Source: an uncultured Eubacteriales bacterium (lineage in GTDB: Bacteria > Bacillota > Clostridia > Lachnospirales > Bianqueaceae). From it: DNA of 22,304 bases. The stretch covers positions 1 through 22,304 of the forward strand of contig CABUPM010000031.1 in the NCBI GenBank assembly GCA_902493345.1. The letters run 5' to 3'. This document shows positions 6,861 to 13,460 of the stretch, in pieces. The notes under the pieces are model-generated. The model ran no database searches and was not told where the DNA came from. It saw nothing but the letters and a program-made list of their open reading frames with translations. Position 1 is the stretch's first letter; the number at the start of each line of letters is the position of its first letter. A program made the translations under genes and the position numbers.

Positions 6861-7403
6861 ATGAAATATCTTGTGATATCGGATATACACGGCAATTGCG
6901 ACACACTGAAAAAAGCGCTTGCCTATAAGGAACAGCTGGGGGCGGAGCGTATTCTTCTGCTGGGAGACATGTTGTACCACGGTCCGCGCAACGCGCTGCC
7001 GGTACCGTACGACCCGATGGAGGTCGCCAGGATCCTGAACGGGATCAAGACAGAGGTTACAGCAGTCCGTGGCAACTGCGACGCGGAAGTGGATCAGATG
7101 GTGTTGGAGTTCCCGATCCGTGCGGATTTTCAGACGCTGCAGCTGGAGACGGGACGCAGAGTGATCATGACGCACGGCCATCTGAATGAGTATCAGATGG
7201 GATTGTGCCCGGGATGCGTCGTTCTGTCCGGACATACGCATGTGGCGACGGCCGAGCAGGATGCGGAGGGTATCTACCGCTGCAATCCGGGATCCGTATC
7301 CATGCCCAAGGGAACGCTTCCGGCGAGCTTCGGCCTGCTGGATGCGCAGGGCTTTGGCGTATACAGTTTGGATGGCGAGCGGATGCTCTATGTGGAATTC
7401 TGA
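6861..7403 (+). CDS. yfcE: YfcE-type phosphodiesterase
   Basis: A 180-residue metal-dependent phosphodiesterase closely following the plan of E. coli YfcE: SDIHGN, GDMLYHGPRNALP, VRGNCDAEVDQM, THGH, SGHTHVATAE and NPGSVSMPKG. All metal ligands of the calcineurin-like fold are present. E. coli YfcE hydrolyses artificial phosphodiesters and its cellular substrate is unclear. Two ATG codons stand in tandem (6858 and 6861); the second is chosen because AGGAG at 6850-6854 is 6 bases before it but only 3 before the first. It sits between degV and hpt on the same strand with short gaps, so an operon is likely. Confidence 0.93.
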   Translation: MKYLVISDIHGNCDTLKKALAYKEQLGAERILLLGDMLYHGPRNALPVPYDPMEVARILNGIKTEVTAVRGNCDAEVDQMVLEFPIRADFQTLQLETGRRVIMTHGHLNEYQMGLCPGCVVLSGHTHVATAEQDAEGIYRCNPGSVSMPKGTLPASFGLLDAQGFGVYSLDGERMLYVEF

Positions 7404-7429
7404 TAAAATACAGGCGGGAGGATTCAGAG

Positions 7430-7972
7430 ATGTTGGAACAGGACGTTGAAAAAGTATTGATTTCGGAAGAGGAATTAAAGCGGCGGATTGCGGAGATGGG
7501 CCGTCAGATTACGCAAGAGTATCAGGGAGAGCCGTTGACGATCGTCGGGATCCTGAAGGGCGCTTCGATCTTCTTTGCGGATCTGGCAAGAAGCATCGAT
7601 CTGCCTTTGCAGATGGACTTCATGTCTGTGTCCAGCTATGGCACAGAGGCAACCTCCAGCGGTGTGGTTAAGATCATCAAGGATCTGGACGCGGATGTAA
7701 CGGGCCGCCATATTCTCCTGGTGGAGGATATCATCGATACCGGAATTACGTTGGCGTATCTGCGGGATTATCTGAGCAACCGCGGCGCCAAGTCGGTAAA
7801 GATCTGTACGCTTCTGGATAAGCCGAGCCGCAGAGAAAAGGCAGTGCAGGTGGCTTATGTTGGCTTTACGATGCCAGATGAATTCATCATCGGTTATGGT
7901 ATCGACTATGCGGAGAACTATCGGAATCTGCCGTATGTAGCGTCGTTGAAACGTTCTGTTTACGAAAAATAA
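7430..7972 (+). CDS. hpt: Hypoxanthine phosphoribosyltransferase
   Basis: Purine salvage enzyme that converts hypoxanthine or guanine plus PRPP to IMP or GMP. The 180-residue protein has the flexible-loop and PRPP-binding signatures: GILKGASIFFADL, SVSSYG, and LVEDIIDTGITL (near residues 97-108), the last being the type I PRT PRPP loop. YVGFTMPDEFIIGYGIDY is the typical base-binding C-terminal part. The start at 7430 follows GGCGGGAGGA; the frame stays open upstream inside yfcE but without supporting signals. The gap to yfcE is 26 bases with no solid promoter, so it is probably the last gene of the degV-yfcE-hpt operon. Confidence 0.96.
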   Translation: MLEQDVEKVLISEEELKRRIAEMGRQITQEYQGEPLTIVGILKGASIFFADLARSIDLPLQMDFMSVSSYGTEATSSGVVKIIKDLDADVTGRHILLVEDIIDTGITLAYLRDYLSNRGAKSVKICTLLDKPSRREKAVQVAYVGFTMPDEFIIGYGIDYAENYRNLPYVASLKRSVYEK

Positions 7973-7982
7973 TAAAAAACAG

Positions 7983-8011
7983 TTGAAATCGGGATAAACT
8001 CGTGATATACT
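7983..8011 (+). promoter_or_regulatory. sigma-A promoter of the secG-rnr-smpB cluster
   Basis: TTGAAA (7983-7988), a 17-bp spacer and TATACT (8006-8011) preceded by TGA. Predicted transcription starts near 8018, at the foot of the leader stem-loop 8017-8044. Confidence 0.8.
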
Positions 8012-8016
8012 GGAAA

Positions 8017-8044
8017 ACAGACTATGGTTCGGACTATGGTCTGT
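8017..8044 (+). promoter_or_regulatory. 5' leader stem-loop of secG
   Basis: Positions 8017-8028 pair with 8033-8044 to give a 12-bp RNA stem (two G-U pairs) with a 4-base loop. It begins at the predicted +1 and ends about 6 bases before the GAGGAGGTG ribosome binding site. It might protect the mRNA 5' end or influence translation. I recognise no known riboswitch class. Confidence 0.6.
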
Positions 8045-8062
8045 AGAAGAGGAGGTGTTGAG

Positions 8063-8314
8063 ATGCATACGCTAATGATTATCCTATCTATTCTTTTTGC
8101 GATCGATTGCTTATGCCTGACGGCAATTGTACTGCTGCAGCAGGGCAAGACAGCTGGTCTGTCGGGTGCGATCAGCGGTGCTGCGGAGACATATTTCGGC
8201 AAGAATAAGGCGCGGACAATGGAGGGCAAGCTGGAGTTCTGGACCAAGATTCTGGCAGCGATTTTCTTTGTGCTGGCGTTTGTACTGTACCTGATTGTCG
8301 GTGCTTTAAGCTAA
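8063..8314 (+). CDS. secG: Preprotein translocase subunit SecG
   Basis: Small non-essential subunit of the SecYEG translocon. The 83-residue protein has two hydrophobic segments (about 2-22 and 60-81) joined by the conserved cytoplasmic stretch VLLQQGKTAGLSGAISG, the SecG signature. The start at 8063 follows GGAGGTG with good spacing; the frame is open to 8024 but the region upstream is the leader stem-loop. secG followed by rnr and smpB is a common Firmicutes order. A terminator-like hairpin (8340-8389) separates it from rnr. Confidence 0.95.
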   Translation: MHTLMIILSILFAIDCLCLTAIVLLQQGKTAGLSGAISGAAETYFGKNKARTMEGKLEFWTKILAAIFFVLAFVLYLIVGALS

Positions 8315-8339
8315 GACTGCAGGCGCAGCGGCAAAAGGG

Positions 8340-8389
8340 AAGGATGTGGATTCACGGGATAGATGCCTGCGAGGACACATCCTTTTTTT
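8340..8389 (+). terminator. Terminator or attenuator between secG and rnr
   Basis: A 9-bp stem AAGGATGTG/CACATCCTT (8340-8348 with 8376-8384) with a 27-base loop, overlapping a run of seven T (8383-8389). The rnr start is only 28 bases beyond and no promoter fits between, so rnr and smpB probably depend on read-through. Confidence 0.72.
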
Positions 8390-8416
8390 ATAAATCGGTT
8401 TGAGAGGAGATGCGGG

Positions 8417-10417
8417 ATGGAGAAGATCGTGAGAGGAATATTTCAAGGGACGGCGCAGGGCTTCGGCTTTGTGAGAATCTCAGAGGATGAAGAACTGTTC
8501 ATCCCGCCCAATAACGTGCATGGGGCTTTGCCGCGGGATACGGTGGAGTGCAGAATCACAGAAGAGGCGAGAAAGGACCGCAAAGCAGCGGCGGAAGTGA
8601 TCCGTGTACTGGAACACGGATTGTCGCGGATCCCCGGCAATATGGAATACGGCGGGTGGATCGTGCCGGATAATCCGGCGATCCATGAGCCTATGAAGGC
8701 GGTAGCTCCGGAGGAAGGCGAGGCGCTCCATGTCACTGCTGGACATAAGGTCATTGCGCGGATCGTTCGGTGGCCGGAAGAGGGCGGACTTCAGGCGGTA
8801 ATCGAAGAGGACCTGGGAGAGGCTTACGCACCGACGGCACGGATCCGGGCTGTTCTGTGCGTACATGAACTGCCGGTGGATTTTCCGCAGGAGGTGCTGG
8901 CAGAGACGGACAGCCTGTCGGATACACTGGAAGTCAGCGCGCAGGAACAGGGGCTGCGGGAGGATCTGCGGGATGTCCCGATGGTGACGATCGACGGAGA
9001 AGACGCGAGAGATCTGGATGACGCGGTATCGCTTACGAAGAATGAGAGAGGATATGAACTGGGAGTTCATATCGCGGATGTATCCTGGTATGTGCGAGAG
9101 GAAACCGCACTGGATCAGGAAGCATATAATCGCGGGACCAGCGTATACTTGACTGACCGGGTGATTCCCATGCTGCCGAAGAAGCTTTCCAATGGACTCT
9201 GTTCGCTGAATGAGGGACAGGATCGGTACGCGCTAAGCTGTATCATGCAGCTGTCACCGGAGGGCGAGATCCTGGAACACCGGATTGTAGAGAGCATCAT
9301 CCGTGTGGATCACCGGATGACCTACACCAATGTTCAGTATATTCTCGAAGGGAGCAGAATCCCGGAAGAGGAGCGGACGCCGGAGCAGGCGGCAGCGATG
9401 GAGCGATATGCGGACTGGGTTCCGGCCTTTTGCATGATGGCGGAAGTGGCCGCGCTGCGGCGCAGGATCCGGAGAGAGCGAGGCTCCATCGAATTTGAGT
9501 TTCCGGAGTGTAAGATTCAGCCGGATGCCTATGGGTATCCTGTAGCGGTAGGGCTGCGGGAGCGGACAGAGGCGACGGAGCTCATAGAGGAATTTATGCT
9601 GGCGGCCAATGAGACGGTAGCGGAAGAGTATTATTGGCGGGAGATGCCCTTTATGTACCGTGTGCATCCGCACCCCGACGAAGAAAAGGTAATGGAGTTG
9701 GGGCTGGTACTGCGCCAGATGGGACATCCGTTAAAGGGCGCCGGAAACGGACAGCTGCATTCCCGAGCGGTACAAGACCTCCTGCAGAGCCTGAAGGAGG
9801 ATCCGGAGGAGGGAATGATCAGCCGCATGATACTGCGCTCTATGAAGCAGGCCAAGTATGAAGCGGAGCCGGACGGAGGACATTACGGACTGGCGGCGCC
9901 TTATTACTGCCATTTTACGTCTCCGATCCGCCGATATCCGGACCTTATGGTGCATCGTATGATCCGTGCCGTGCTGCGCGGGACGATGGACGAAGACTAT
10001 AGACAGGAGATGAACGCGCGGATGCAGACATACGCGGCGCATTGTTCCTATACGGAAAGGCGCGCAGAGGCTGCGGAGCGGGATGTAGAGAAATACATGA
10101 AGGCACTGTACATGACAGACCGCCTCAAAAAGACATTTTCCGGCATCATATCCGGAGTGACGGAGAAGGGACTTTATGTGGAGCTGCCGGACACGGTGGA
10201 AGGCATGGTTCCGATAGAGAGTCTGGGAGACGATTATTATGTATACGATAAAAAGACCTTTACACTGACCGGCAAGCACCATAAGCGGACATTCCGCATG
10301 GGACAGGAGGTCGATGTCAAGGTAGACAGAGTCGATCTGGATACGGCAACCGTATATTTCCGTTTGCTGACGCCACGGATCAAGAGAGTGCCGCGCAGGC
10401 AGAAGCTGCGGTGGTAG
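8417..10417 (+). CDS. rnr: Ribonuclease R
   Basis: A processive 3'-5' exoribonuclease of the RNB family (666 residues) that degrades structured RNA and works with SmpB/tmRNA in quality control. Order: N-terminal cold-shock domain (GTAQGFGFVR onward), second cold-shock domain, RNB catalytic domain with TIDGEDARDLDDAV containing the four metal-binding Asp (193, 199, 201, 202), HFTSPIRRYPDL, and a C-terminal S1 domain from about residue 575. It starts directly with the cold-shock domain and lacks the N-terminal helix-turn-helix extension of many RNase R proteins; the basic tail is short. The start at 8417 follows GAGAGGAGA; upstream in-frame codons lie in the terminator hairpin. smpB follows 12 bases later. 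Confidence 0.96.
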   Translation: MEKIVRGIFQGTAQGFGFVRISEDEELFIPPNNVHGALPRDTVECRITEEARKDRKAAAEVIRVLEHGLSRIPGNMEYGGWIVPDNPAIHEPMKAVAPEEGEALHVTAGHKVIARIVRWPEEGGLQAVIEEDLGEAYAPTARIRAVLCVHELPVDFPQEVLAETDSLSDTLEVSAQEQGLREDLRDVPMVTIDGEDARDLDDAVSLTKNERGYELGVHIADVSWYVREETALDQEAYNRGTSVYLTDRVIPMLPKKLSNGLCSLNEGQDRYALSCIMQLSPEGEILEHRIVESIIRVDHRMTYTNVQYILEGSRIPEEERTPEQAAAMERYADWVPAFCMMAEVAALRRRIRRERGSIEFEFPECKIQPDAYGYPVAVGLRERTEATELIEEFMLAANETVAEEYYWREMPFMYRVHPHPDEEKVMELGLVLRQMGHPLKGAGNGQLHSRAVQDLLQSLKEDPEEGMISRMILRSMKQAKYEAEPDGGHYGLAAPYYCHFTSPIRRYPDLMVHRMIRAVLRGTMDEDYRQEMNARMQTYAAHCSYTERRAEAAERDVEKYMKALYMTDRLKKTFSGIISGVTEKGLYVELPDTVEGMVPIESLGDDYYVYDKKTFTLTGKHHKRTFRMGQEVDVKVDRVDLDTATVYFRLLTPRIKRVPRRQKLRW

Positions 10418-10429
10418 GGAGGTACAAGC

Positions 10430-10897
10430 ATGGCAAAAGAGCACATTAAGCTGGTCGCACAGAATAAAAAGGCATCGCATGAGTATTTTTTTGAAGAGAT
10501 CTATGAGGCGGGACTGGAGCTTGCGGGCACAGAGGTAAAATCGCTGCGGATGGGAAAGTGCAGCCTCAAGGAGAGCTTTATCCGGATCTCTAACGGAGAA
10601 GCCTATATTCTCAATATGCACATCAGTCCGTATGAGATGGGCAATATCTTTAACCGGGACCCGGTCCGCACGCGAAAGCTTTTGCTGCATAAAAATGAGA
10701 TCAACAAGCTGATCGGCGGAGTGAAGGTGGATGGTTATACGATCGTGCCGATCAAGGTGTATTTCAAGGGAAATTACGCAAAGGTAGAGATTGCGTTGGC
10801 CAAGGGTAAAAAACTATATGACAAGCGTCAGAGTATTGCCAAGAAGGATCAGCGCCGGGAAGCGGAGAAGGAGTTTAAGGTTCGGAATCTGTATTGA
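10430..10897 (+). CDS. smpB: SsrA-binding protein SmpB
   Basis: Binds tmRNA and brings it to stalled ribosomes for trans-translation. The 155-residue protein has the OB-fold signatures KASHEYFFEE, EAGLELAGTEVKSLR and HISPYEMGN, then LLLHKNEI, and the basic tail KKLYDKRQSIAKKDQRR that inserts in the empty mRNA channel. GGGAGGTA precedes the start. It follows rnr closely, fitting the functional link between RNase R and trans-translation. No tmRNA gene was found in the 140 bases after it, where ssrA often lies in Firmicutes. Confidence 0.97.
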   Translation: MAKEHIKLVAQNKKASHEYFFEEIYEAGLELAGTEVKSLRMGKCSLKESFIRISNGEAYILNMHISPYEMGNIFNRDPVRTRKLLLHKNEINKLIGGVKVDGYTIVPIKVYFKGNYAKVEIALAKGKKLYDKRQSIAKKDQRREAEKEFKVRNLY

Positions 10898-10943
10898 GGC
10901 CAATGTCACATTATGAAAATAATGAACAAAATACAAAAGGATC

Positions 10944-10972
10944 TTGCGTTATAGGCAAGAATGTGTTATCAT
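10944..10972 (+). promoter_or_regulatory. sigma-A promoter of the phosphofructokinase gene
   Basis: TTGCGT (10944-10949), a 17-bp spacer and TATCAT (10967-10972). Predicted transcription starts near 10979. Confidence 0.65.
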
Positions 10973-10989
10973 TATTGCATAATAATAAA

Positions 10990-11023
10990 TGTGCATTCTA
11001 TGATTTTGACAGCGGAATGCACA
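10990..11023 (+). promoter_or_regulatory. Leader inverted repeat upstream of the phosphofructokinase gene
   Basis: A perfect 9-bp inverted repeat, TGTGCATTC (10990-10998) and GAATGCACA (11015-11023), with a 16-base spacer. It lies inside the leader and ends about two bases before the GGGGAGG ribosome binding site. It could be an RNA stem-loop affecting translation or a repressor operator downstream of +1; the sequence cannot separate these. Confidence 0.55.
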
Positions 11024-11038
11024 AGGGGAGGAATTCGA

Positions 11039-12271
11039 ATGGTAGGCAATGTGATCGTAGGACAGTCTGGCGGACCAACCGCTGTAATCAATTCGAGTTT
11101 GGTAGGAGTATATAAGACAGCCAAAGACCGTGGAGCCAGTAAGGTTTATGGTATGGTGCATGGAATACAGGGACTTTTGGAAGGAAGATATGTGGATCTG
11201 GACGAGCATATCCGCAGCGATCTGGATATCGAGCTGCTGAAGCGTACACCGTCCGCATATCTGGGATCCTGCCGGTACAAGCTGCCGGAGATCGGGGAGA
11301 ACGACGAAGTATATAATCATATCTTTGAGCTTCTGTATAAGCTGGGCGTCAAGAGCTTCTTCTATATCGGAGGTAATGACTCCATGGATACGATCCGCAA
11401 GCTGTCCGATTACGCGCAGCAGATTGGCAGCAACATCGCCTTCATGGGAGTCCCCAAGACAATTGACAATGATCTGGCGGTTACGGATCATACGCCGGGT
11501 TACGGCAGCGCGGCCAAATACATCGGATCGATCGTTAAGGAAGTCATTCGCGACGGACTGGTATATGATGCCAAGATGGTCACAATTATCGAGATCATGG
11601 GACGGAATGCCGGTTGGCTGACGGGCGCGGCGGCTTTGGCGCGCGGCGAGGACTGTGAAGGACCGGATATGATCTATCTGCCGGAGATTCCTATGGATGT
11701 AGAGGATTTCCTGGAGCGTGTCGGCAAGCTGCAAAAGGAGAAGAAATCCATCGTTATCGCCGTTTCTGAAGGTATGAAGCTGGCGGACGGACGTTATGTC
11801 TGCGAGCTGACGGATACCGTATCCTTTGTAGACGCGTTCGGACACCGCAGTCTGACCGGTACGGCAAGATATCTGGCGGATCAGGTGGCTAAGCGGTATG
11901 GCTGCAAGACGCGGGCCATTGAGTTCAATACTCTGCAGCGCTGCGCGTCCCATATCGTATCCCGAGTGGATATCACAGAGGCATTCCAGGTCGGCGGAGC
12001 GGCGGTCAAGGCAGCGTTTGAAGGAGAGACCGCGAAGATGATCGTACTGAAGAGACTTTCTCAGGATCCCTATCAGTGCGCGACGGATACATATGATATC
12101 CATCAGATTGCCAATGTAGAGAAAAAGGTTCCGCGGGATTGGATCGATACGGACAAGATGTATGTCATGCCGGAATTCTTGGGATATATCCGGCCGCTGA
12201 TTCAGGCAGAGCTTTCACCAATCATGGTGGATGGTTTGCCGCGGCATCTGTATTATGCGGAGAAAAAGTAA
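11039..12271 (+). CDS. Phosphofructokinase, PPi-dependent type
   Basis: Phosphorylates fructose 6-phosphate in glycolysis. The 410-residue protein starts VGQSGGPTAVINSSL and carries GGNDSMDT (111-118) and PKTIDNDL (Lys140). ATP-dependent enzymes have GGDG and PGTIDND at these sites; Asp at the fourth position of the first motif (Asp114) and Lys in the second are the known pyrophosphate signature. The third position is Asn rather than Asp. Also visible: the MGRNAGWL substrate motif. The start at 11039 follows GGGGAGG. It is a single-gene unit with its own promoter, leader inverted repeat and terminator. The donor is inferred from two motifs only. Confidence 0.93.
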   Translation: MVGNVIVGQSGGPTAVINSSLVGVYKTAKDRGASKVYGMVHGIQGLLEGRYVDLDEHIRSDLDIELLKRTPSAYLGSCRYKLPEIGENDEVYNHIFELLYKLGVKSFFYIGGNDSMDTIRKLSDYAQQIGSNIAFMGVPKTIDNDLAVTDHTPGYGSAAKYIGSIVKEVIRDGLVYDAKMVTIIEIMGRNAGWLTGAAALARGEDCEGPDMIYLPEIPMDVEDFLERVGKLQKEKKSIVIAVSEGMKLADGRYVCELTDTVSFVDAFGHRSLTGTARYLADQVAKRYGCKTRAIEFNTLQRCASHIVSRVDITEAFQVGGAAVKAAFEGETAKMIVLKRLSQDPYQCATDTYDIHQIANVEKKVPRDWIDTDKMYVMPEFLGYIRPLIQAELSPIMVDGLPRHLYYAEKK

Positions 12272-12287
12272 TTCAGACAATGGACTT

Positions 12288-12321
12288 CAGCCTCATGGTT
12301 ATGGACCATGAGGCTGTTTTT
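12288..12321 (+). terminator. Rho-independent terminator after phosphofructokinase
   Basis: A perfect 12-bp stem CAGCCTCATGGT/ACCATGAGGCTG (12288-12299 with 12305-12316), a 5-base loop and TTTTTC. Confidence 0.93.
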
Positions 12322-12362
12322 CGAAGAAGCACGGATCTGCCGCAGATTTCTGCGTCAGGGAG

Positions 12363-12391
12363 TTGTATTTTGGGCAATTCTGTATTATAAT
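12363..12391 (+). promoter_or_regulatory. sigma-A promoter of the DUF1858 gene
   Basis: TTGTAT (12363-12368), a 17-bp spacer and a perfect TATAAT (12386-12391). The transcript should start near 12398, where a small hairpin CGCGG/CCGCG (12399-12403 with 12409-12413) begins. Confidence 0.78.
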
Positions 12392-12440
12392 AAGAAAGCG
12401 CGGCATGTCCGCGACATCTACGAATAAGGAGGACACAATC

Positions 12441-12647
12441 ATGGCTACGGTAACGAAGGACATGATTATCGAAGATATTATTGGCATTGATCCCAATCTG
12501 GTAATGATTCTGATGCAGAGCGGAATGCATTGCGTGGGATGCCCGGCGTCCAGAGGAGAGTCTCTGGAGGAGGCCTGCTTCGTACACGGACTGGATGCGG
12601 ACGAGATTGCGGCCAGCCTCAATGAATACCTGGCGCTTAAGAAATAA
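12441..12647 (+). CDS. DUF1858 redox-disulfide protein
   Basis: A 68-residue, mostly helical protein of the DUF1858 family, known as the hybrid-cluster-protein-associated redox disulfide domain. The signature GMHCVGCPAS provides Cys31 and Cys34, which could form a disulfide or bind metal. Such domains occur alone in anaerobes or at the N-terminus of ScdA/RIC-type proteins that repair Fe-S clusters. No hybrid cluster protein gene is in the window, so a redox or nitrosative stress role is inferred from the family only. AAGGAGGACACAATC is a strong ribosome binding site for the ATG at 12441. It has its own promoter and shares a terminator with the convergent mecA. Confidence 0.93.
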   Translation: MATVTKDMIIEDIIGIDPNLVMILMQSGMHCVGCPASRGESLEEACFVHGLDADEIAASLNEYLALKK

Positions 12648-12652
12648 AAGAA

Positions 12653-12694
12653 ACCGCTGCAACTAACCGTACGCTAGTTTGCAGCGGTCTTTTA
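12653..12694. terminator. Bidirectional terminator between the DUF1858 gene and mecA
   Basis: A stem of about 13 bp, ACCGCTGCAACTA with TAGTTTGCAGCGGT (one bulged T), with an A-rich left flank and T-rich right flank, so it can stop transcription from both sides. It touches the mecA stop codon at 12692-12694. Confidence 0.85.
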
Positions 12695-13354
12695 AACCAT
12701 AGCTTTTAGTTTTTGCAGCGCCCGGGAACGGATCAGGCAGCGGGTATGTTCCCGCATATATCCGGCCATCAGGGGCGTGTGCCGATGCTCGTCAGAATAT
12801 TCGCTGAGAGTGTGGAGCGTGGATTGCACCTTGACGTTGTTGCCGCGGACAGAGCTGATTTCGATATAATAGCGGTTGGTCTGCGGATCCAGATACAGGC
12901 GGTTCGGCAGATTCAGATCCTCTGGAATCAGGGATGCTGTCTCCCGCAGCGTATGAAAATCCGGAAAACCAAACAGGTTGTATGGAAGCGGCGCGGCCTT
13001 GGGAGCAGCGGCGGCGGGGGGCTCTTCCTCCGGAGAGCCGCCAAGGGAAGGAATTCCGAGGCCCAGCGGCGTCGTAATAGAAGGAATCAGGTCCTCACCT
13101 TTTTCCGGCGCATGCACCTTGGTGATTGTAATGCGGATACTGCCGGAGGGCAGCGGGACCGCTTCAATCATGATCGGCTGAGCGGAAAAGTCAAATCCAA
13201 ACTCTTTTTGAGCAGTGTTCATCATATCCTGAAACAGGGCCTTGGTCTTATCAGAACCGTAAGAAAGCTCGGAGAGCTTGATGTCCCGATTTTTGAGATC
13301 CTCGGCGCCCAGTGTAAAACGAATCTGGTTTTGGTTGATGCGTTCGGCTTTCAT
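12692..13354 (-). CDS. mecA: Adaptor protein MecA
   Basis: Adaptor that delivers substrates to the ClpC-ClpP protease and activates ClpC. The 220-residue protein has the MecA plan: an N-terminal substrate-binding domain starting MKAERINQNQIRFTL with SELSYGSDKTKALFQDMM, a Pro/Ala/Gly-rich linker over about residues 97-130, and a C-terminal ClpC-binding domain (LYLDPQTNRYYIEI onward). The minus-strand start at 13354 follows GAAAGGAGTG; 12 upstream in-frame codons cover that ribosome binding site and are excluded. It is divergent from the MBOAT gene and convergent with the DUF1858 gene. Confidence 0.93.
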   Translation of the reverse strand: MKAERINQNQIRFTLGAEDLKNRDIKLSELSYGSDKTKALFQDMMNTAQKEFGFDFSAQPIMIEAVPLPSGSIRITITKVHAPEKGEDLIPSITTPLGLGIPSLGGSPEEEPPAAAAPKAAPLPYNLFGFPDFHTLRETASLIPEDLNLPNRLYLDPQTNRYYIEISSVRGNNVKVQSTLHTLSEYSDEHRHTPLMAGYMREHTRCLIRSRALQKLKAMV

Positions 13355-13404
13355 TATGGTCACTCCTTTCAAAAGCCTATAGGGGTACAAAAGGATTGAT
13401 TTGT

Positions 13405-13433
13405 ATTATAATAGAGAAACACTTTTTTGTAAA
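13405..13433 (-). promoter_or_regulatory. mecA promoter (minus strand), -10 overlapping a plus-strand -10
   Basis: On the minus strand TTTACA (13433-13428), a 17-bp spacer and TATAAT (13410-13405). The -10 lies in the palindrome ATTATAAT (13405-13412), which also offers TATAAT on the plus strand at 13407-13412 towards the MBOAT gene, though the plus strand has only a poor -35. Confidence 0.75.
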
Positions 13434-13460
13434 GACTTAATTTTGGAAAGGATAAACGCG

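Noticed and set aside
7401..7409. TGATAAAAT as an hpt promoter
   Set aside because: It resembles the extended -10 of degV, but no -35 is present at 16-18 bases and the TGA is the yfcE stop codon, so chance is likely.
9731..10690. Minus-strand open frame across the 3' part of rnr and smpB
   Set aside because: It crosses two well-supported genes on the other strand and has no ribosome binding site or family signature.
10905..10920. Hairpin CATTAT-GAAA-ATAATG after smpB as a terminator
   Set aside because: Only six A-T-rich pairs and no T run follow; too weak to call.
10898..11038. Possible tmRNA (ssrA) after smpB
   Set aside because: Only 140 bases are available, no GGGG/CCA-type acceptor end is present, and the region is explained by a promoter and leader repeat.
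10949..12103. Minus-strand open frame of about 384 codons antisense to the phosphofructokinase gene
   Set aside because: Same reason: the plus strand encodes a full enzyme with motifs, promoter and terminator.
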